Assembly: GCA_027532555.1 (NCBI GenBank)
Contig: JAPZTJ010000004.1
Span: forward strand, 186,001 to 250,000
Length of the DNA: 64,000 bases
Source of the DNA: Aquidulcibacter sp.
GTDB lineage: Bacteria > Pseudomonadota > Alphaproteobacteria > Caulobacterales > Aquidulcibacteraceae
Direction of reading: 5' to 3'
In this document: in pieces, positions 51,967 through 60,550 of the stretch
Numbering within the stretch: the stretch's first letter is position 1
Layout of the letters: each line of letters opens with the position of its first letter
The notes under the pieces: model-generated
Told to the model about the DNA's origin: nothing
Databases searched by the model: none
The model's input: only the letters and a program-made list of their open reading frames with translations
Made by a program: the position numbers and the translations under genes

Positions 51967-53196
51967 ATGAAAAAAGGTTTCTTGGCCCCGGTTCTGGGGA
52001 TCGCCGCGCTGGTTTTGGTTGGTGCGGGTGCGTTTGCTTTCAATGGCTTGGACAAAGAAACCAAAGGCGTTCTGGCGCAATTGCCGACCAATAGAGATGT
52101 TTTGTTCTGGTCTATTCCCCAGCGCGATGCCGCGTTTCGGGCGATGGATCGGTTGGACTTTTTGGCCAAAAGCCGTGTGGTTGAGGCCGGTCCCAAGGCG
52201 TCTGAACTGCCAGTCGGTGCGCCCTTAGCAATCCCGAATATTGACGCTTATATGCAAGCGCAGCGCTCGTCTGGCATTGTCATTATCCAAGACGGCAAAG
52301 TCCGATTTGAGAAATATGGCCTTGGCTTCGATGCCGCCGGGCGCTGGACAAGCTTTTCGGTCGCCAAGTCCTACACTTCCACCTTAGTGGGGGCCGCTAT
52401 TCAAGACGGCTATATCAAGAGCCTGTCTGACAACGTCTCAACCTATATTCCTGGCCTAAAAGGCTCCGCCTATGACGACGTAACGGTGGAGCAATTGCTC
52501 ACCATGTCGTCGGGTGTTGCGTGGAATGAAGATTATGAAAATCCAAACTCGGACGTAGCTAAGTTCAATAATGCCAAGCCTGATGCAGGCTTAGATGCCA
52601 CAACCAGCTATATGCGCAAGCTACCCCGCGCCCATGCGCCGGGTACTGTCTGGAATTATAACACGGGCGAGACCAATTTGGTTGGCATTCTGGTCAGTTC
52701 TGCCACCAAGAAGCCACTTGCGACCTATCTGTCTGAGAAGATTTGGAAGCCTTTCGGTATGGAGCAAAAGGCAACTTGGATCCTCAACAGTACGGGTCAG
52801 GAGATTGCAGGCTGTTGTTTGCAGATGGCCACGCGTGACTATGCCCGCATGGGGCAATTTGTGCTGGCGGGGGGTAAGATTGGCGAAACCCAATTGGTCC
52901 CTGCCGACTGGTTTGCCAAGGCGACCACTAAGAAAATGGATTATGGCGAACCCGGCCGCGGCTATGGCTATCAATGGTGGACGTATGATGACGGTAGCGT
53001 GTCCGCACAGGGCATTTTCGGGCAAGGCATCTTTATCGATCCCAAGCGCAAGTTGGTCATTGCCTCCAACGCCAACTGGACCCGTGCGACGGATGGGCCT
53101 GAGGGCGCAGCCCGGGAAGTCTTTTACAAGCAAGTCCAAGATCTGATTGATGCGGAGGCCGCTGCCAAGGCTACGTCTACCAAGTCGGCGAACTAA
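51967..53196 (+). CDS. Serine hydrolase, beta-lactamase class C-like, membrane-anchored or exported
   Basis: The 409-residue product has a hydrophobic N-terminus (GFLAPVLGIAALVLVGAGAFAF), so it is exported or anchored. Motifs: S131-V-A-K134 in TSFSVAKSYTSTL (SxxK), NYNTGETN in the place of YxN, and GYGYQWWTYDD with GQGIFIDPKRKLVI near the third motif. Similar proteins are called 6-aminohexanoate-dimer hydrolase-like or EstB-like esterases. AGGAG overlaps the ilvE stop. The 3' end overlaps the convergent Nudix gene by 20 bp. Confidence 0.85.
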   Translation: MKKGFLAPVLGIAALVLVGAGAFAFNGLDKETKGVLAQLPTNRDVLFWSIPQRDAAFRAMDRLDFLAKSRVVEAGPKASELPVGAPLAIPNIDAYMQAQRSSGIVIIQDGKVRFEKYGLGFDAAGRWTSFSVAKSYTSTLVGAAIQDGYIKSLSDNVSTYIPGLKGSAYDDVTVEQLLTMSSGVAWNEDYENPNSDVAKFNNAKPDAGLDATTSYMRKLPRAHAPGTVWNYNTGETNLVGILVSSATKKPLATYLSEKIWKPFGMEQKATWILNSTGQEIAGCCLQMATRDYARMGQFVLAGGKIGETQLVPADWFAKATTKKMDYGEPGRGYGYQWWTYDDGSVSAQGIFGQGIFIDPKRKLVIASNANWTRATDGPEGAAREVFYKQVQDLIDAEAAAKATSTKSAN

Positions 53197-53632
53197 TCCC
53201 ACCTGCAGCCTCTGCAAGGCGGCGGTGCGTGCTGGCTGTGGTGCCGACTGGCAAATCTGTCAGTGGAAAGAAGCCGTGCTCAGCGATCTCATGGGCGCGG
53301 TCGATTGGCTGGGTTGTCCAAGCTTCGGCCCGATACAATAAGACGTGGTCGCCTTTGAAATAAGCGAAATTGGTGTGAATGGATATTAGACGTAAGTCTT
53401 CAGGTCGAATGATGAGGCCCGCCTCCTCGCGCGCTTCCTTGATGGCCGCATCCAATGCATGCTCGCCTCGTTCAACGCCGCCGCCGGGTAAGTGCCAGCC
53501 GGGCAAATAGGTGTGGCGCACCAAACAAACACGGTCTTGGGCGTCAATCGCCAGAATCCGCACACCCAAGGTCGCCCCGCGCGACAGTCGGAACCACGTA
53601 TGTATCACAGCTTTGCGCAAAAACTTTAGCAT
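53177..53632 (-). CDS. Nudix hydrolase
   Basis: The Nudix box reads GGVERGEHALDAAIKEAREEAGL (about residues 51-73), preceded by YLPGWHLPGGG. The N-terminus LKFLRKAVIHTWFRLSRGATLGVRILAID is basic and amphipathic, as in a group of Nudix enzymes of unknown substrate found in alphaproteobacteria. It is divergent from the 26-residue ORF and its stop lies inside the serine-hydrolase gene end. Confidence 0.85.
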   Translation of the reverse strand: MLKFLRKAVIHTWFRLSRGATLGVRILAIDAQDRVCLVRHTYLPGWHLPGGGVERGEHALDAAIKEAREEAGLIIRPEDLRLISIHTNFAYFKGDHVLLYRAEAWTTQPIDRAHEIAEHGFFPLTDLPVGTTASTHRRLAEAAGGISSPTW

Positions 53633-53660
53633 GTAGCCTTGTATAGGGTGACTTGGCGGC

Positions 53661-53688
53661 GCGTGCCAATGCCGCTAGAGAGGCACGC
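53661..53688 (+). promoter_or_regulatory. Stem-loop in leader of the 26-residue ORF
   Basis: GCGTGCC (53661-53667) and GGCACGC (53682-53688) form a perfect 7-bp GC-rich stem with a 14-nt loop, ending 8 nt before the AAGGAG ribosome site. GCGGC (53656-53660) can pair instead with GCCGC (53671-53675) in the loop, so the two helices could compete. Confidence 0.4.
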
Positions 53689-53710
53689 AACGACATAAGG
53701 AGTTTCCACA

Positions 53711-53791
53711 ATGTATGCCATTCTCGCACTCGTTTTGGCCGTTGGTGCCATGGCTATCTTGAACCTGATTGAGTTCAAGCGCCTAGACTAG
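53711..53791 (+). CDS. 26-residue single-pass membrane peptide
   Basis: ATG at 53711 opens 26 codons ending in TAG. The peptide is one hydrophobic helix (MYAILALVLAVGAMAILNLI) followed by a charged end EFKRLD. A very good ribosome site, AAGGAG at 53697-53702, lies 8 nt before the ATG, and the ORF is isolated between two minus-strand genes, so it is not a by-product of another gene. Small single-helix proteins of this form often bind larger membrane complexes, such as respiratory oxidases; that is inference. No family is recognised with confidence. Confidence 0.6.
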   Translation: MYAILALVLAVGAMAILNLIEFKRLD

Positions 53792-53817
53792 TCCACTGGT
53801 CCCTAGCCCCAGCCATT

Positions 53818-55719
53818 TTACCCATTCTGTGCTTTGGTTTCTTCGGCTGCGGCTGCCGCGATTGGGGCTAAGGCTTCATAAAGTTCCGGAATAGAGATCG
53901 GCTTATTCAAAAAGCCGGTCATACCCGCCGCGAAGGCGGCTTCTCGCGTTTCTGGTCGCGCGTCCGCCGTCAATGCGATGATTGGCATGGCTGGAAAATC
54001 GAGCGCCTGCAAGTCTGCTTCTAGAGCCCGAATCTGGCGTGTGGCCTGATAGCCATCCATGTTGGGCATATGCAAATCCATCAAAATGGCATCGAAGCGG
54101 GCTTTCTGGATCGTCTCCAGACACATGAAGCCATCGGCAACGATGACGCAGGAATGGCCTAATTGTTCCAAGATAACAGCGATGATCTTCTGATTGATCT
54201 GATTATCTTCCACAACCAAAATGCACAAAGCCCGCGTGTGATCGACCGACCCAATCGGTTCATCCAAATTACTCGCCACCCGTTCAAGCGGCAGATAAAA
54301 CTGAATCGAACCATGACGCGCACCCCGCGTAGCGATGGTGACATCGCCGCCCATGGCGCGCGCTAGTTTTCGCGCCAATGGCAGATCAATGCCATTGCTT
54401 TGCGTGATGGGATTATCGGGTGTTTGAATGCTGGAGAAAGGCTCAAACAGGCTGCGGGCTTCAAGACTAGAATAGGGCGCACCAACATCTTGGAGAACGA
54501 CCAAGGCACCATGACCATTCTCACCAGCGCTGAGGCGCATTTTCATGGTGCCCGGCCCACTGCGCTCAATCGCATGGCGCAACATGGCTTGCAGCGTCCG
54601 CAGGAACAGCTTCTCGTCGCCGAGGAAATTGGCCCGCGCGGCGGGATCTATATCCAGTTGAAGGTCAATCCGACGCGCCGTGGTCCGCGAATTCATGGCT
54701 TCACAGGCTGTCATGCACGCCTTGGCCAGTGGAAACGCGTTTGTGCGGACATCCATTGTGCCGGACTCTATCCCCGAAAGGTCGAGCGCTGAATCAACCA
54801 GCGACAACAATTGTTCACCAGCCAATTCAGAAGCCTCAACCAAGTCTGCGAGTTCGGGCCGGTTTGCTTGTTCCTTGAGTAGTCGCGGTAGGGCCATAAG
54901 CGCATGAATAGGCGTACGAAACTCATGACTTAGGCCTGATACAAATCGGTTTTTGGCTTCAAGCCCTGCTTGGGCAGTTTTTCGCGCCTCGATCAATTCG
55001 CGCTCTTTTTGCTTCTGTTCGCTAATGTCCATGATTGTACCGGCAAAACGCAACACAAGGCCGTCGCTGTCATGGATGCTCGTGCCGCTCACCGACACCC
55101 AGCGTATCTCACCGGTTGGTCGCATAACTCGAAATTGCGCGGTATATGGGATACGCTCGCCAAAGGCCTGCGCACAAGCTGCGCGCACCGACTGCCTATC
55201 TTCAGGATAAATCAGGTCTTCAAATACCGATTGAAATGTGCGTGAATCAGCCTGGGGAAGACCCAAAATGTCGCGGCAAGATGGTGAGAAATAATGCGAG
55301 TTGGCGACACGGTCGTGATCCCAAACGCCAAGCTTCGCGTGCCGCAATGCTAAGGCATAACGTTCCACCAAGGTTCTTGTGTCTGTCAAATCATCGGCGG
55401 ATTGAGGTGCAGCATTCAGCGTGATTTGCACAGCTCGCTGGCCTCGAAAATCAATCATCCGTTCGGTCACATCGGCAAAAAACAGGTCGCCACTAACGGT
55501 CGAAAAGTAGGTGAAACGACGCTCAGGGTCTTTTTGTGGCTGGACATAGGTCCCCATCAGCCCTGTGATGTTGCGATGGTCGGTTAGGTTTCGAACAGAA
55601 GCAAAACCAAAAGCCACTGCGGCTGCCTTGTTGGCATACAGAATTTCTTCATGACAGCGGACAAAGATACCTTGTGGTAGGTTGCCTAAGATATCATCAA
55701 AGGTTCGCAAGTGGTCCAT
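53818..55719 (-). CDS. PAS-domain hybrid histidine kinase with receiver, degenerate ATP site
   Basis: The 633-residue soluble protein has two PAS regions (about 8-100 and 118-235), a HisKA domain with FVSGLSHEFRTPIHAL (His265), an ATPase-like domain and a C-terminal receiver (about 498-620; Asp548 in DAILMDLHMPNMDG, Lys in LNKPI). In the ATPase domain the N-box Asn is replaced (AMLRHAIERS, His382) and the G1 box reads D411-V-G-A-P. G2 is GIDLPLARKLA. Kinase activity may be weak or lost, with the protein then acting as a phosphatase or a phospho-acceptor. There are no membrane helices. Confidence 0.85.
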   Translation of the reverse strand: MDHLRTFDDILGNLPQGIFVRCHEEILYANKAAAVAFGFASVRNLTDHRNITGLMGTYVQPQKDPERRFTYFSTVSGDLFFADVTERMIDFRGQRAVQITLNAAPQSADDLTDTRTLVERYALALRHAKLGVWDHDRVANSHYFSPSCRDILGLPQADSRTFQSVFEDLIYPEDRQSVRAACAQAFGERIPYTAQFRVMRPTGEIRWVSVSGTSIHDSDGLVLRFAGTIMDISEQKQKERELIEARKTAQAGLEAKNRFVSGLSHEFRTPIHALMALPRLLKEQANRPELADLVEASELAGEQLLSLVDSALDLSGIESGTMDVRTNAFPLAKACMTACEAMNSRTTARRIDLQLDIDPAARANFLGDEKLFLRTLQAMLRHAIERSGPGTMKMRLSAGENGHGALVVLQDVGAPYSSLEARSLFEPFSSIQTPDNPITQSNGIDLPLARKLARAMGGDVTIATRGARHGSIQFYLPLERVASNLDEPIGSVDHTRALCILVVEDNQINQKIIAVILEQLGHSCVIVADGFMCLETIQKARFDAILMDLHMPNMDGYQATRQIRALEADLQALDFPAMPIIALTADARPETREAAFAAGMTGFLNKPISIPELYEALAPIAAAAAEETKAQNG

Positions 55720-55889
55720 GAACGCAACCAGATCAAAGATGATATTTAAGATAATAAAATTACTTTTATAATCTTTAAATCCTTATCGACGAATTACAAA
55801 GTCAATCTTGCAGTAGCCAACTGCGTCGCCGCCTTTGTGCTGGCAGGAAGGGCTGGCCCTGCAGGCGTCCGTGCCCTAGTTTACGCCCC

Positions 55890-56657
55890 ATGATGATCAA
55901 CCCAAAAACCGTACTGGTAACAGGTGCTGGCCAACGCCTCGGACTTGCCATTTCAGAAGCGCTGGCAGAGGCGGGGCATTGTGTCATCCTTCATGCCAGC
56001 AATTCGATTGCCCAAGCCGAGTCCGCCGCCTCACGATTGCGGGCGGCAGGGGCAAAGGCCTTTGCAGTGCAGGCGGACCTCTTGGTGGAGGCTGATGTTG
56101 CGAGCCTGATCACGCGGGCCAGCAGTCTGGCTGGTGGCCCGATCACAGGGCTGGTCAATAATGCGTCAATCTTTGAAGGCGACGAGGCGTCAGACTTTAC
56201 CCGCACCAGCTGGGATCGTCATTTTGATGTCCATGTTCGCGTGCCCTGCGAATTGGCGCGCAACTTGGCCGCTGCTTTGCCAGAGGAGCAGACTGGTTCC
56301 ATCATCAATCTCATTGACCAACGCATTTTCAAGCTAACGCCACAGTTTTTCACCTACACCTTGTCCAAAGCTGCCTTAGCCACAGCAACGCATACGTTGG
56401 CGCAGTCGCTTGCCCCTTACGTGCGCGTCAATGGCGTGGCACCAGGGCCGACGGCGCGCAACATCCGCCAGTCTGAGGAAGATTTTCAAAAACAAGTCGA
56501 TGCAACGCTGTTGGGCACGGGCAGCCCTGTCTCAAGTGTGGTAGAGGCGGTTTGCTTTCTGTTAAATGCCGAGGCCATAACGGGTCAAATCATGGCCGTT
56601 GATGGCGGGCAAAGCCTGATTTGGCGCACACCAGATGTCGATGGGATCAACGAATGA
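55890..56657 (+). CDS. SDR-family reductase, FolM/pteridine-reductase-like
   Basis: The Rossmann motif is TGAGQRLGLAISEALAEAG: the T-G-x-x-x-R-[IL]-G form, with Arg after the glycines, marks pteridine reductases and FolM rather than ordinary SDRs. NNASIF, the Tyr-x3-Lys of YTLSKAALA and NGVAPGPT follow. The Ser of the catalytic set lies in GSIINLIDQR, where the usual Ser is replaced by Asp, also seen in pteridine reductases. The stop overlaps the folB start (ATGA), which supports a role in pterin or folate reduction. Confidence 0.85.
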   Translation: MMINPKTVLVTGAGQRLGLAISEALAEAGHCVILHASNSIAQAESAASRLRAAGAKAFAVQADLLVEADVASLITRASSLAGGPITGLVNNASIFEGDEASDFTRTSWDRHFDVHVRVPCELARNLAAALPEEQTGSIINLIDQRIFKLTPQFFTYTLSKAALATATHTLAQSLAPYVRVNGVAPGPTARNIRQSEEDFQKQVDATLLGTGSPVSSVVEAVCFLLNAEAITGQIMAVDGGQSLIWRTPDVDGINE

Positions 56658-57139
56658 AATCTTCAGGCCCTTCTGAACTGGGTGTTGTGATGCGCCAAGG
56701 TGGCATGATCCGCCGACCAGCCAAGCCACCTGCAAAGCCGTTTTCCGACCACGCTAAGGGCGAGGAGGCAGTACCGACGCGTGCTGTTTCGACCAAGATT
56801 TTCGTCAAAGGCTTGATGGTTGAGGCCGAATGCGGCGTCTATGCGCATGAAAAGGGGCGGCGGCGGCCTTTGGTGGTCGATCTTGAAGTGCAGGTCGGCA
56901 CCTCGGTACGCGCTGGCAGTGATGAGCTGGCCGAAACCGTCGATTATGACAGCCTTGTCGCCCATGTGCGCACCGTCGCAGCGGGTGAGCATTTGCATCT
57001 GATTGAAACCTTTGCCGAAAAAGTCTGCGAGGCCGTGCTAACGGATAAAAGGATTTTGAGTGTCCGGCTGCGGGTGGAGAAGCCCGGCGCGGTGCCGGGG
57101 GCTGTGTGTTCCGGCGTTGAGCTAGAGCGGACGCGTTAG
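56654..57139 (+). CDS. folB: Dihydroneopterin aldolase
   Basis: The C-terminal 115 residues are FolB: IFVKGLMVEAECGVYAHEKGRRRPLVVDLEV (Glu66 matches the substrate-binding Glu), AETVDYDSLVAHV, HLIETFAEKVCEAVL and VRLRVEKPGAVPGA with the catalytic Lys. FolB normally has about 120 residues; here about 44 extra N-terminal residues precede the fold, unless translation starts at a later Met. It overlaps the SDR stop. It converts dihydroneopterin to hydroxymethyl-dihydropterin for folate. Confidence 0.9.
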   Translation: MKSSGPSELGVVMRQGGMIRRPAKPPAKPFSDHAKGEEAVPTRAVSTKIFVKGLMVEAECGVYAHEKGRRRPLVVDLEVQVGTSVRAGSDELAETVDYDSLVAHVRTVAAGEHLHLIETFAEKVCEAVLTDKRILSVRLRVEKPGAVPGAVCSGVELERTR

Positions 57140-57142
57140 CCC

Positions 57143-58042
57143 ATGCCTGACACGCCTCACGCAGAGACGGTGGCGTCAATGACAGCAATGATCATCGGCA
57201 TTGAGCAAGCCCGCGCCATTCCATGGCCCACGGCAAATTCCCACAAGCATAGTCGTGGCCGGCTTGCCGTCATCTGCGGTGGTAGATTGCAAACAGGGGC
57301 GGCGCGCTTGGCCGCCGCTGCGGGCCATCGCATTGGGGCAGGCTGGGTCAGTCTGATCGCCTACCCAGAAGCCGCGACCATTCTGGCTTGTCATGAGACA
57401 GAGCGTTTGATCGTCGAGCGCTTGCCTGAGCAAAGCCTATCAAGCCTTTGTGCGGATTTTGATGCTTTGGTGTTGGGTCCTGCCTTCGGGCTGACTGACG
57501 GCCAAGCCGGGGATGTGCTGGATTTGGTGCAGGGCTTTCCGAAGCCCTTGGTGCTCGACGCCGATGCCTTGACCCTGATTGCCCAAAGCGGTCGCGACGG
57601 GCTTTTGTGGCAAGCTGTGCAAGCTCGCACCGCCCCAACCATCCTCACTCCGCATAGTGGGGAGTTCACCCGGCTCGCTGGAGCATTTGACCCTGAACAG
57701 AAGGGGGAGGCGAGCTTAAAGCTCGCCCAAGACCTACAGGCTATCGTCGTGCATAAAGGTGCACAGACGTGGGTTGCTGCCCCTGACGGGCGCTTAGCTC
57801 CATCCGATTTGGCCACCTCCTTTTGTGCCAGCGCCGGAACTGGCGATGTGCTCGCTGGCCTGATCGGTGGTCTATTGGCGCAGTCTATGCCCGCATTTGA
57901 AGCGGCCTGCGCGGCAGTTTGGATCCACGCGACGGCGGCTAATCGGGTTGGGCCGGGCTTGATTGCGGGTGATTTGGTTACGGCATTGCCCGCGGTGTTG
58001 AATGACCTTGTGCCAGAAGGGTTACGGGCGCGGCAGCTTTAA
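57143..58042 (+). CDS. nnrD: ADP-dependent NAD(P)H-hydrate dehydratase
   Basis: The 299-residue product is the ribokinase-like dehydratase domain only: SRGRLAVICGGRLQTGAARLAAAAGHRIGAGWVSLI, DALVLGPAFG, LVLDADALTLI, TILTPHSGEFTRLAG and ASAGTGDVLAGLIGGLLAQ. It repairs hydrated NAD(P)H (NAD(P)HX). In many bacteria it is fused to the NnrE epimerase; that domain is absent here, so NnrE must be separate. It starts 3 bp after folB. Confidence 0.93.
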   Translation: MPDTPHAETVASMTAMIIGIEQARAIPWPTANSHKHSRGRLAVICGGRLQTGAARLAAAAGHRIGAGWVSLIAYPEAATILACHETERLIVERLPEQSLSSLCADFDALVLGPAFGLTDGQAGDVLDLVQGFPKPLVLDADALTLIAQSGRDGLLWQAVQARTAPTILTPHSGEFTRLAGAFDPEQKGEASLKLAQDLQAIVVHKGAQTWVAAPDGRLAPSDLATSFCASAGTGDVLAGLIGGLLAQSMPAFEAACAAVWIHATAANRVGPGLIAGDLVTALPAVLNDLVPEGLRARQL

Positions 58043-58048
58043 AGCCTC

Positions 58049-58063
58049 TCTCCTACTGGGAGA
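58049..58063. repeat. Short palindrome in nnrD-ppk2 gap (REP-like)
   Basis: TCTCC and GGAGA form a 5-bp stem around TACTG in a 40-bp gap between convergent genes, embedded in a CTCTC/GGGAG-rich context with a GC tract after it. It resembles the short CCTCTCCC...GGGAGAGG palindromes dispersed in many alphaproteobacterial genomes and may also act as a weak terminator. Confidence 0.25.
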
Positions 58064-58082
58064 AGGGAGCGCGCGCGCCCCC

Positions 58083-58895
58083 TTATTCCGCCAAACGCCC
58101 ATCCTTAATGGCCTTTGCCGTGAATTTGTACAAAAGCTCACTTGATGCTTCAGGAATTTGTTTCTCCAGTTTGGGGCAGGCGAGCTGGTGCAGGACGTGG
58201 CGGATGATGGCGAGGCGGGCGTGCTTTTTGGAGTCGGCGCGCACGCAGAACCAAGGGGTGCGGGCGGTGTGGGTGGCTTTGAGCATTTCGTCGCGCGCCG
58301 CCGTGTAATCATCCCATTTTTCTTGCGCGACAGCATCCAGCGGGCTGATCTTTAGACGGGCGAGAGGGTCCGTCCGCCGCTCTTCGAGGCGACGGGCTTG
58401 CTCCTCGCGACTGATATCCAGCCAAAGCTTGATGATGTGGGTGCCAGATTCACTCAACATGGTTTCAAAGGGCACCACATCGCGCAAGAAATCGGCGTGC
58501 TCTTCCGGGGTGCAAAAGCCCATGACGGGCTCTACCCCGCCGCGATTATACCACGAGCGGTTGAAGATCACGACTTCGCCCGCTGCTGGCAGATGGGCCG
58601 CATAACGCTGGAAATGCCATTGGGTTTTTTCGCGGTCAGACGGTTTGGGCAGCGCGACGACGCGGGTTGAGCGCGCACTCATATGCTCGATCATGCGCTT
58701 TATTGTGCCGTCTTTGCCAGCCGCATCGCGACCTTCAAAGATGATCAGCACTTTTGCCCCAGTCTCCATCAACCATTGCTGGGTAGTGACGAGGGCTACT
58801 TGCAGAGGCTCGAGCTGCTCGAGGAATTCGGCGTCCGACATTTTAGACTTGGCACTATCGTTTGCAGCTTTTGCGGACTTCTTGTCGTTGGCCAT
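58083..58895 (-). CDS. ppk2: Polyphosphate kinase 2 family protein
   Basis: The 270-residue product has a Walker A FEGRDAAGKDGTIKRM, LPKPSDREKTQWHFQRYAAHLPAAGEVVIFNRSWYNRGGVEPVMGFC (lid and Walker B) and DYTAARDEMLKATHTARTPWFCVRADSKKHARLAIIRHVL. This is a one-domain PPK2, which uses polyphosphate to phosphorylate nucleoside di- or monophosphates. The substrate class cannot be fixed by eye. It is monocistronic and divergent from rsmE. Confidence 0.92.
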   Translation of the reverse strand: MANDKKSAKAANDSAKSKMSDAEFLEQLEPLQVALVTTQQWLMETGAKVLIIFEGRDAAGKDGTIKRMIEHMSARSTRVVALPKPSDREKTQWHFQRYAAHLPAAGEVVIFNRSWYNRGGVEPVMGFCTPEEHADFLRDVVPFETMLSESGTHIIKLWLDISREEQARRLEERRTDPLARLKISPLDAVAQEKWDDYTAARDEMLKATHTARTPWFCVRADSKKHARLAIIRHVLHQLACPKLEKQIPEASSELLYKFTAKAIKDGRLAE

Positions 58896-58971
58896 CTTGC
58901 TTCCTCCGGCATAAGTCTGAAGTGTGCACGCTACTTTACGCCCCGCGCAAGGGGGCTAGCCAAATGAGTGA

Positions 58972-59700
58972 ATGATGAAGCCCAGCCAACGCCTCTATGT
59001 CGCCACTGCTTTGGACCAAGACGGGCCCGTGGCGCTCGACGCTGGGCAAGCGCATTACCTAGCCCATGTGTTGCGTTTGCCTGTCGGTGCGGCGGTTTTG
59101 TTGTTTAATGGTCGCGATGGCGAATGGCTGGCCCATTTGACGCAAGTTGGAAAAAAAGGCGCAGAAGCCGTTTGTGTCGAACAAACCCGCGCACAAACCC
59201 CCGTCTGCGATCTCGACTTGTTATTTGCCCCGGTGAAGGGCGACCGCACCGATACGATTGTCGAAAAAGCCACAGAGCTTGGCGTGGCGCGCATCCGCCC
59301 AGTCCTGACCGAGCGTACCATCGTCCGAAAACTCAATCTCGAGCGCCTCCGAAGTCGCGCTGCCGAAGCATCTGAGCAATGCGGCACCTTGTTTGTGCCG
59401 GAAGTATTTGACGCCGTAAGCCTCATGAGCCTTCTCGACCCTAAAGCAGAACCGCGTCTGATCCTGTTTGCAGATGAAGCCGGAGATGCCATGTCGGTGG
59501 CCGAAGCCTTGGCTGATAAGCCGGCCCGCGTGGCGCTTTTGACGGGGCCCGAAGGCGGCTTTACGCCTGCAGAACGGGAGAAGCTGCGGGCCAATCCCTT
59601 GGTTCGCCCCGTCAATCTGGGGCCGCGTATCCTGCGCGCCGATACGGCAACTTTTGCTGGGCTAACTTTGATCCAAAGCACGTGGGGCGATTGGACTTAA
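58972..59700 (+). CDS. rsmE: 16S rRNA (uracil-1498-N3)-methyltransferase
   Basis: An N-terminal PUA-like part (DAGQAHYLAHVLRLPVGAAVLLFNGRDGEW) leads into the SPOUT domain with DRTDTIVEKATELGVARIRPVLTERTIV, RAAEASEQCGTLFVPEV, LLTGPEGGFTPAERE and LGPRILRADTATFAGLTLIQ. These are the RsmE motifs, including the trefoil knot. Two adjacent ATGs (58972, 58975) are equally possible. Confidence 0.95.
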   Translation: MMKPSQRLYVATALDQDGPVALDAGQAHYLAHVLRLPVGAAVLLFNGRDGEWLAHLTQVGKKGAEAVCVEQTRAQTPVCDLDLLFAPVKGDRTDTIVEKATELGVARIRPVLTERTIVRKLNLERLRSRAAEASEQCGTLFVPEVFDAVSLMSLLDPKAEPRLILFADEAGDAMSVAEALADKPARVALLTGPEGGFTPAEREKLRANPLVRPVNLGPRILRADTATFAGLTLIQSTWGDWT

Positions 59701-59715
59701 GGGGCACAAGTGGGG

Positions 59716-59730
59716 GCGACATTGCGTCGC
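59716..59730 (+). terminator. Weak hairpin after rsmE
   Basis: GCGAC (59716-59720) and GTCGC (59726-59730) pair around ATTGC, followed by ATTTT. It is short, so termination would be partial. Confidence 0.35.
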
Positions 59731-59816
59731 ATTTTCGAAATTACGCCCAATCACCATCTGATGCTTGGACCTAAGGGCAATCATGCGCGATAGGTGCCCA
59801 AAAGCAGGAGACAGTC

Positions 59817-60458
59817 ATGACCACGGCGTCGGGTTATCCTTTTGAAACGGAGAACCCTTTAGAGTTTCATCAAGCCCCTCAGGACCTATCAGACCGGGTG
59901 GCTTTGGGCATGACCCGTGCTCTGCGCTTCTTTGCAGACCGCTTTTTTGCCAAGCGCTATGGCCACCGCGCCGTTGTGCTGGAAACCGTCGCGGCTGTGC
60001 CCGGCATGGTGGCTGGGATGTTGGTTCATATGCGCAGCATCCGCCGTATGGAAGATGATCACGGCTGGATCCAGACCTTGCTGGATGAATCCCAGAACGA
60101 GCGGATGCATTTGATGACTTTTGTGACCATTGCCCAGCCAAATTGGCTAGAGCGATTGTTGATCTTGTTGGCCCAAGGTGTGTTCTTCAATGCCTTCTTT
60201 GTGCTCTATCTTTTCTTCCCTCGTACGGCCCATCGGATGGTTGGTTATTTTGAGGAAGAAGCCGTGATTAGCTATACCTCTTACTTGGCTGAGATCGATG
60301 CAGGTCGTCTGGAGAATGTGGCAGCACCAGCCATCGCGATTGACTATTGGAAGCTTGCGCCTGATGCGCGACTGCGTGATGTTGTGTTGGCAGTGCGGGC
60401 GGACGAGGCCAAGCATCGCGACGTCAACCATCAGTTTGCACATGCCTTGACAGCATAA
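59817..60458 (+). CDS. aox: Alternative oxidase (ubiquinol oxidase, di-iron)
   Basis: The 213-residue product has all four AOX iron motifs: Glu56 in [10 protein letters not shown], Glu95 and His98 in NERMH, the EEEA motif (146-149), and Glu197 and His200 in [12 protein letters not shown]. Two hydrophobic stretches (about 58-72 and 115-135) fit the membrane-associated faces. AOX takes electrons from ubiquinol to oxygen without pumping protons, so it by-passes bc1 and cytochrome oxidases. It lacks the long N-terminal extension of plant forms. AGGAG precedes the ATG. The first residue after DEA is Lys rather than the common His. Confidence 0.95.
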   Translation: MTTASGYPFETENPLEFHQAPQDLSDRVALGMTRALRFFADRFFAKRYGHRAVVLETVAAVPGMVAGMLVHMRSIRRMEDDHGWIQTLLDESQNERMHLMTFVTIAQPNWLERLLILLAQGVFFNAFFVLYLFFPRTAHRMVGYFEEEAVISYTSYLAEIDAGRLENVAAPAIAIDYWKLAPDARLRDVVLAVRADEAKHRDVNHQFAHALTA

Positions 60459-60550
60459 AGCGGGCTAAATCGTGTTGGCCTTCTTGCGCCTGTCATAAAC
60501 GCGCCCTAACTCACACCCGCGTGAGCTTCACGTCGTATGAGACCTTGTGC

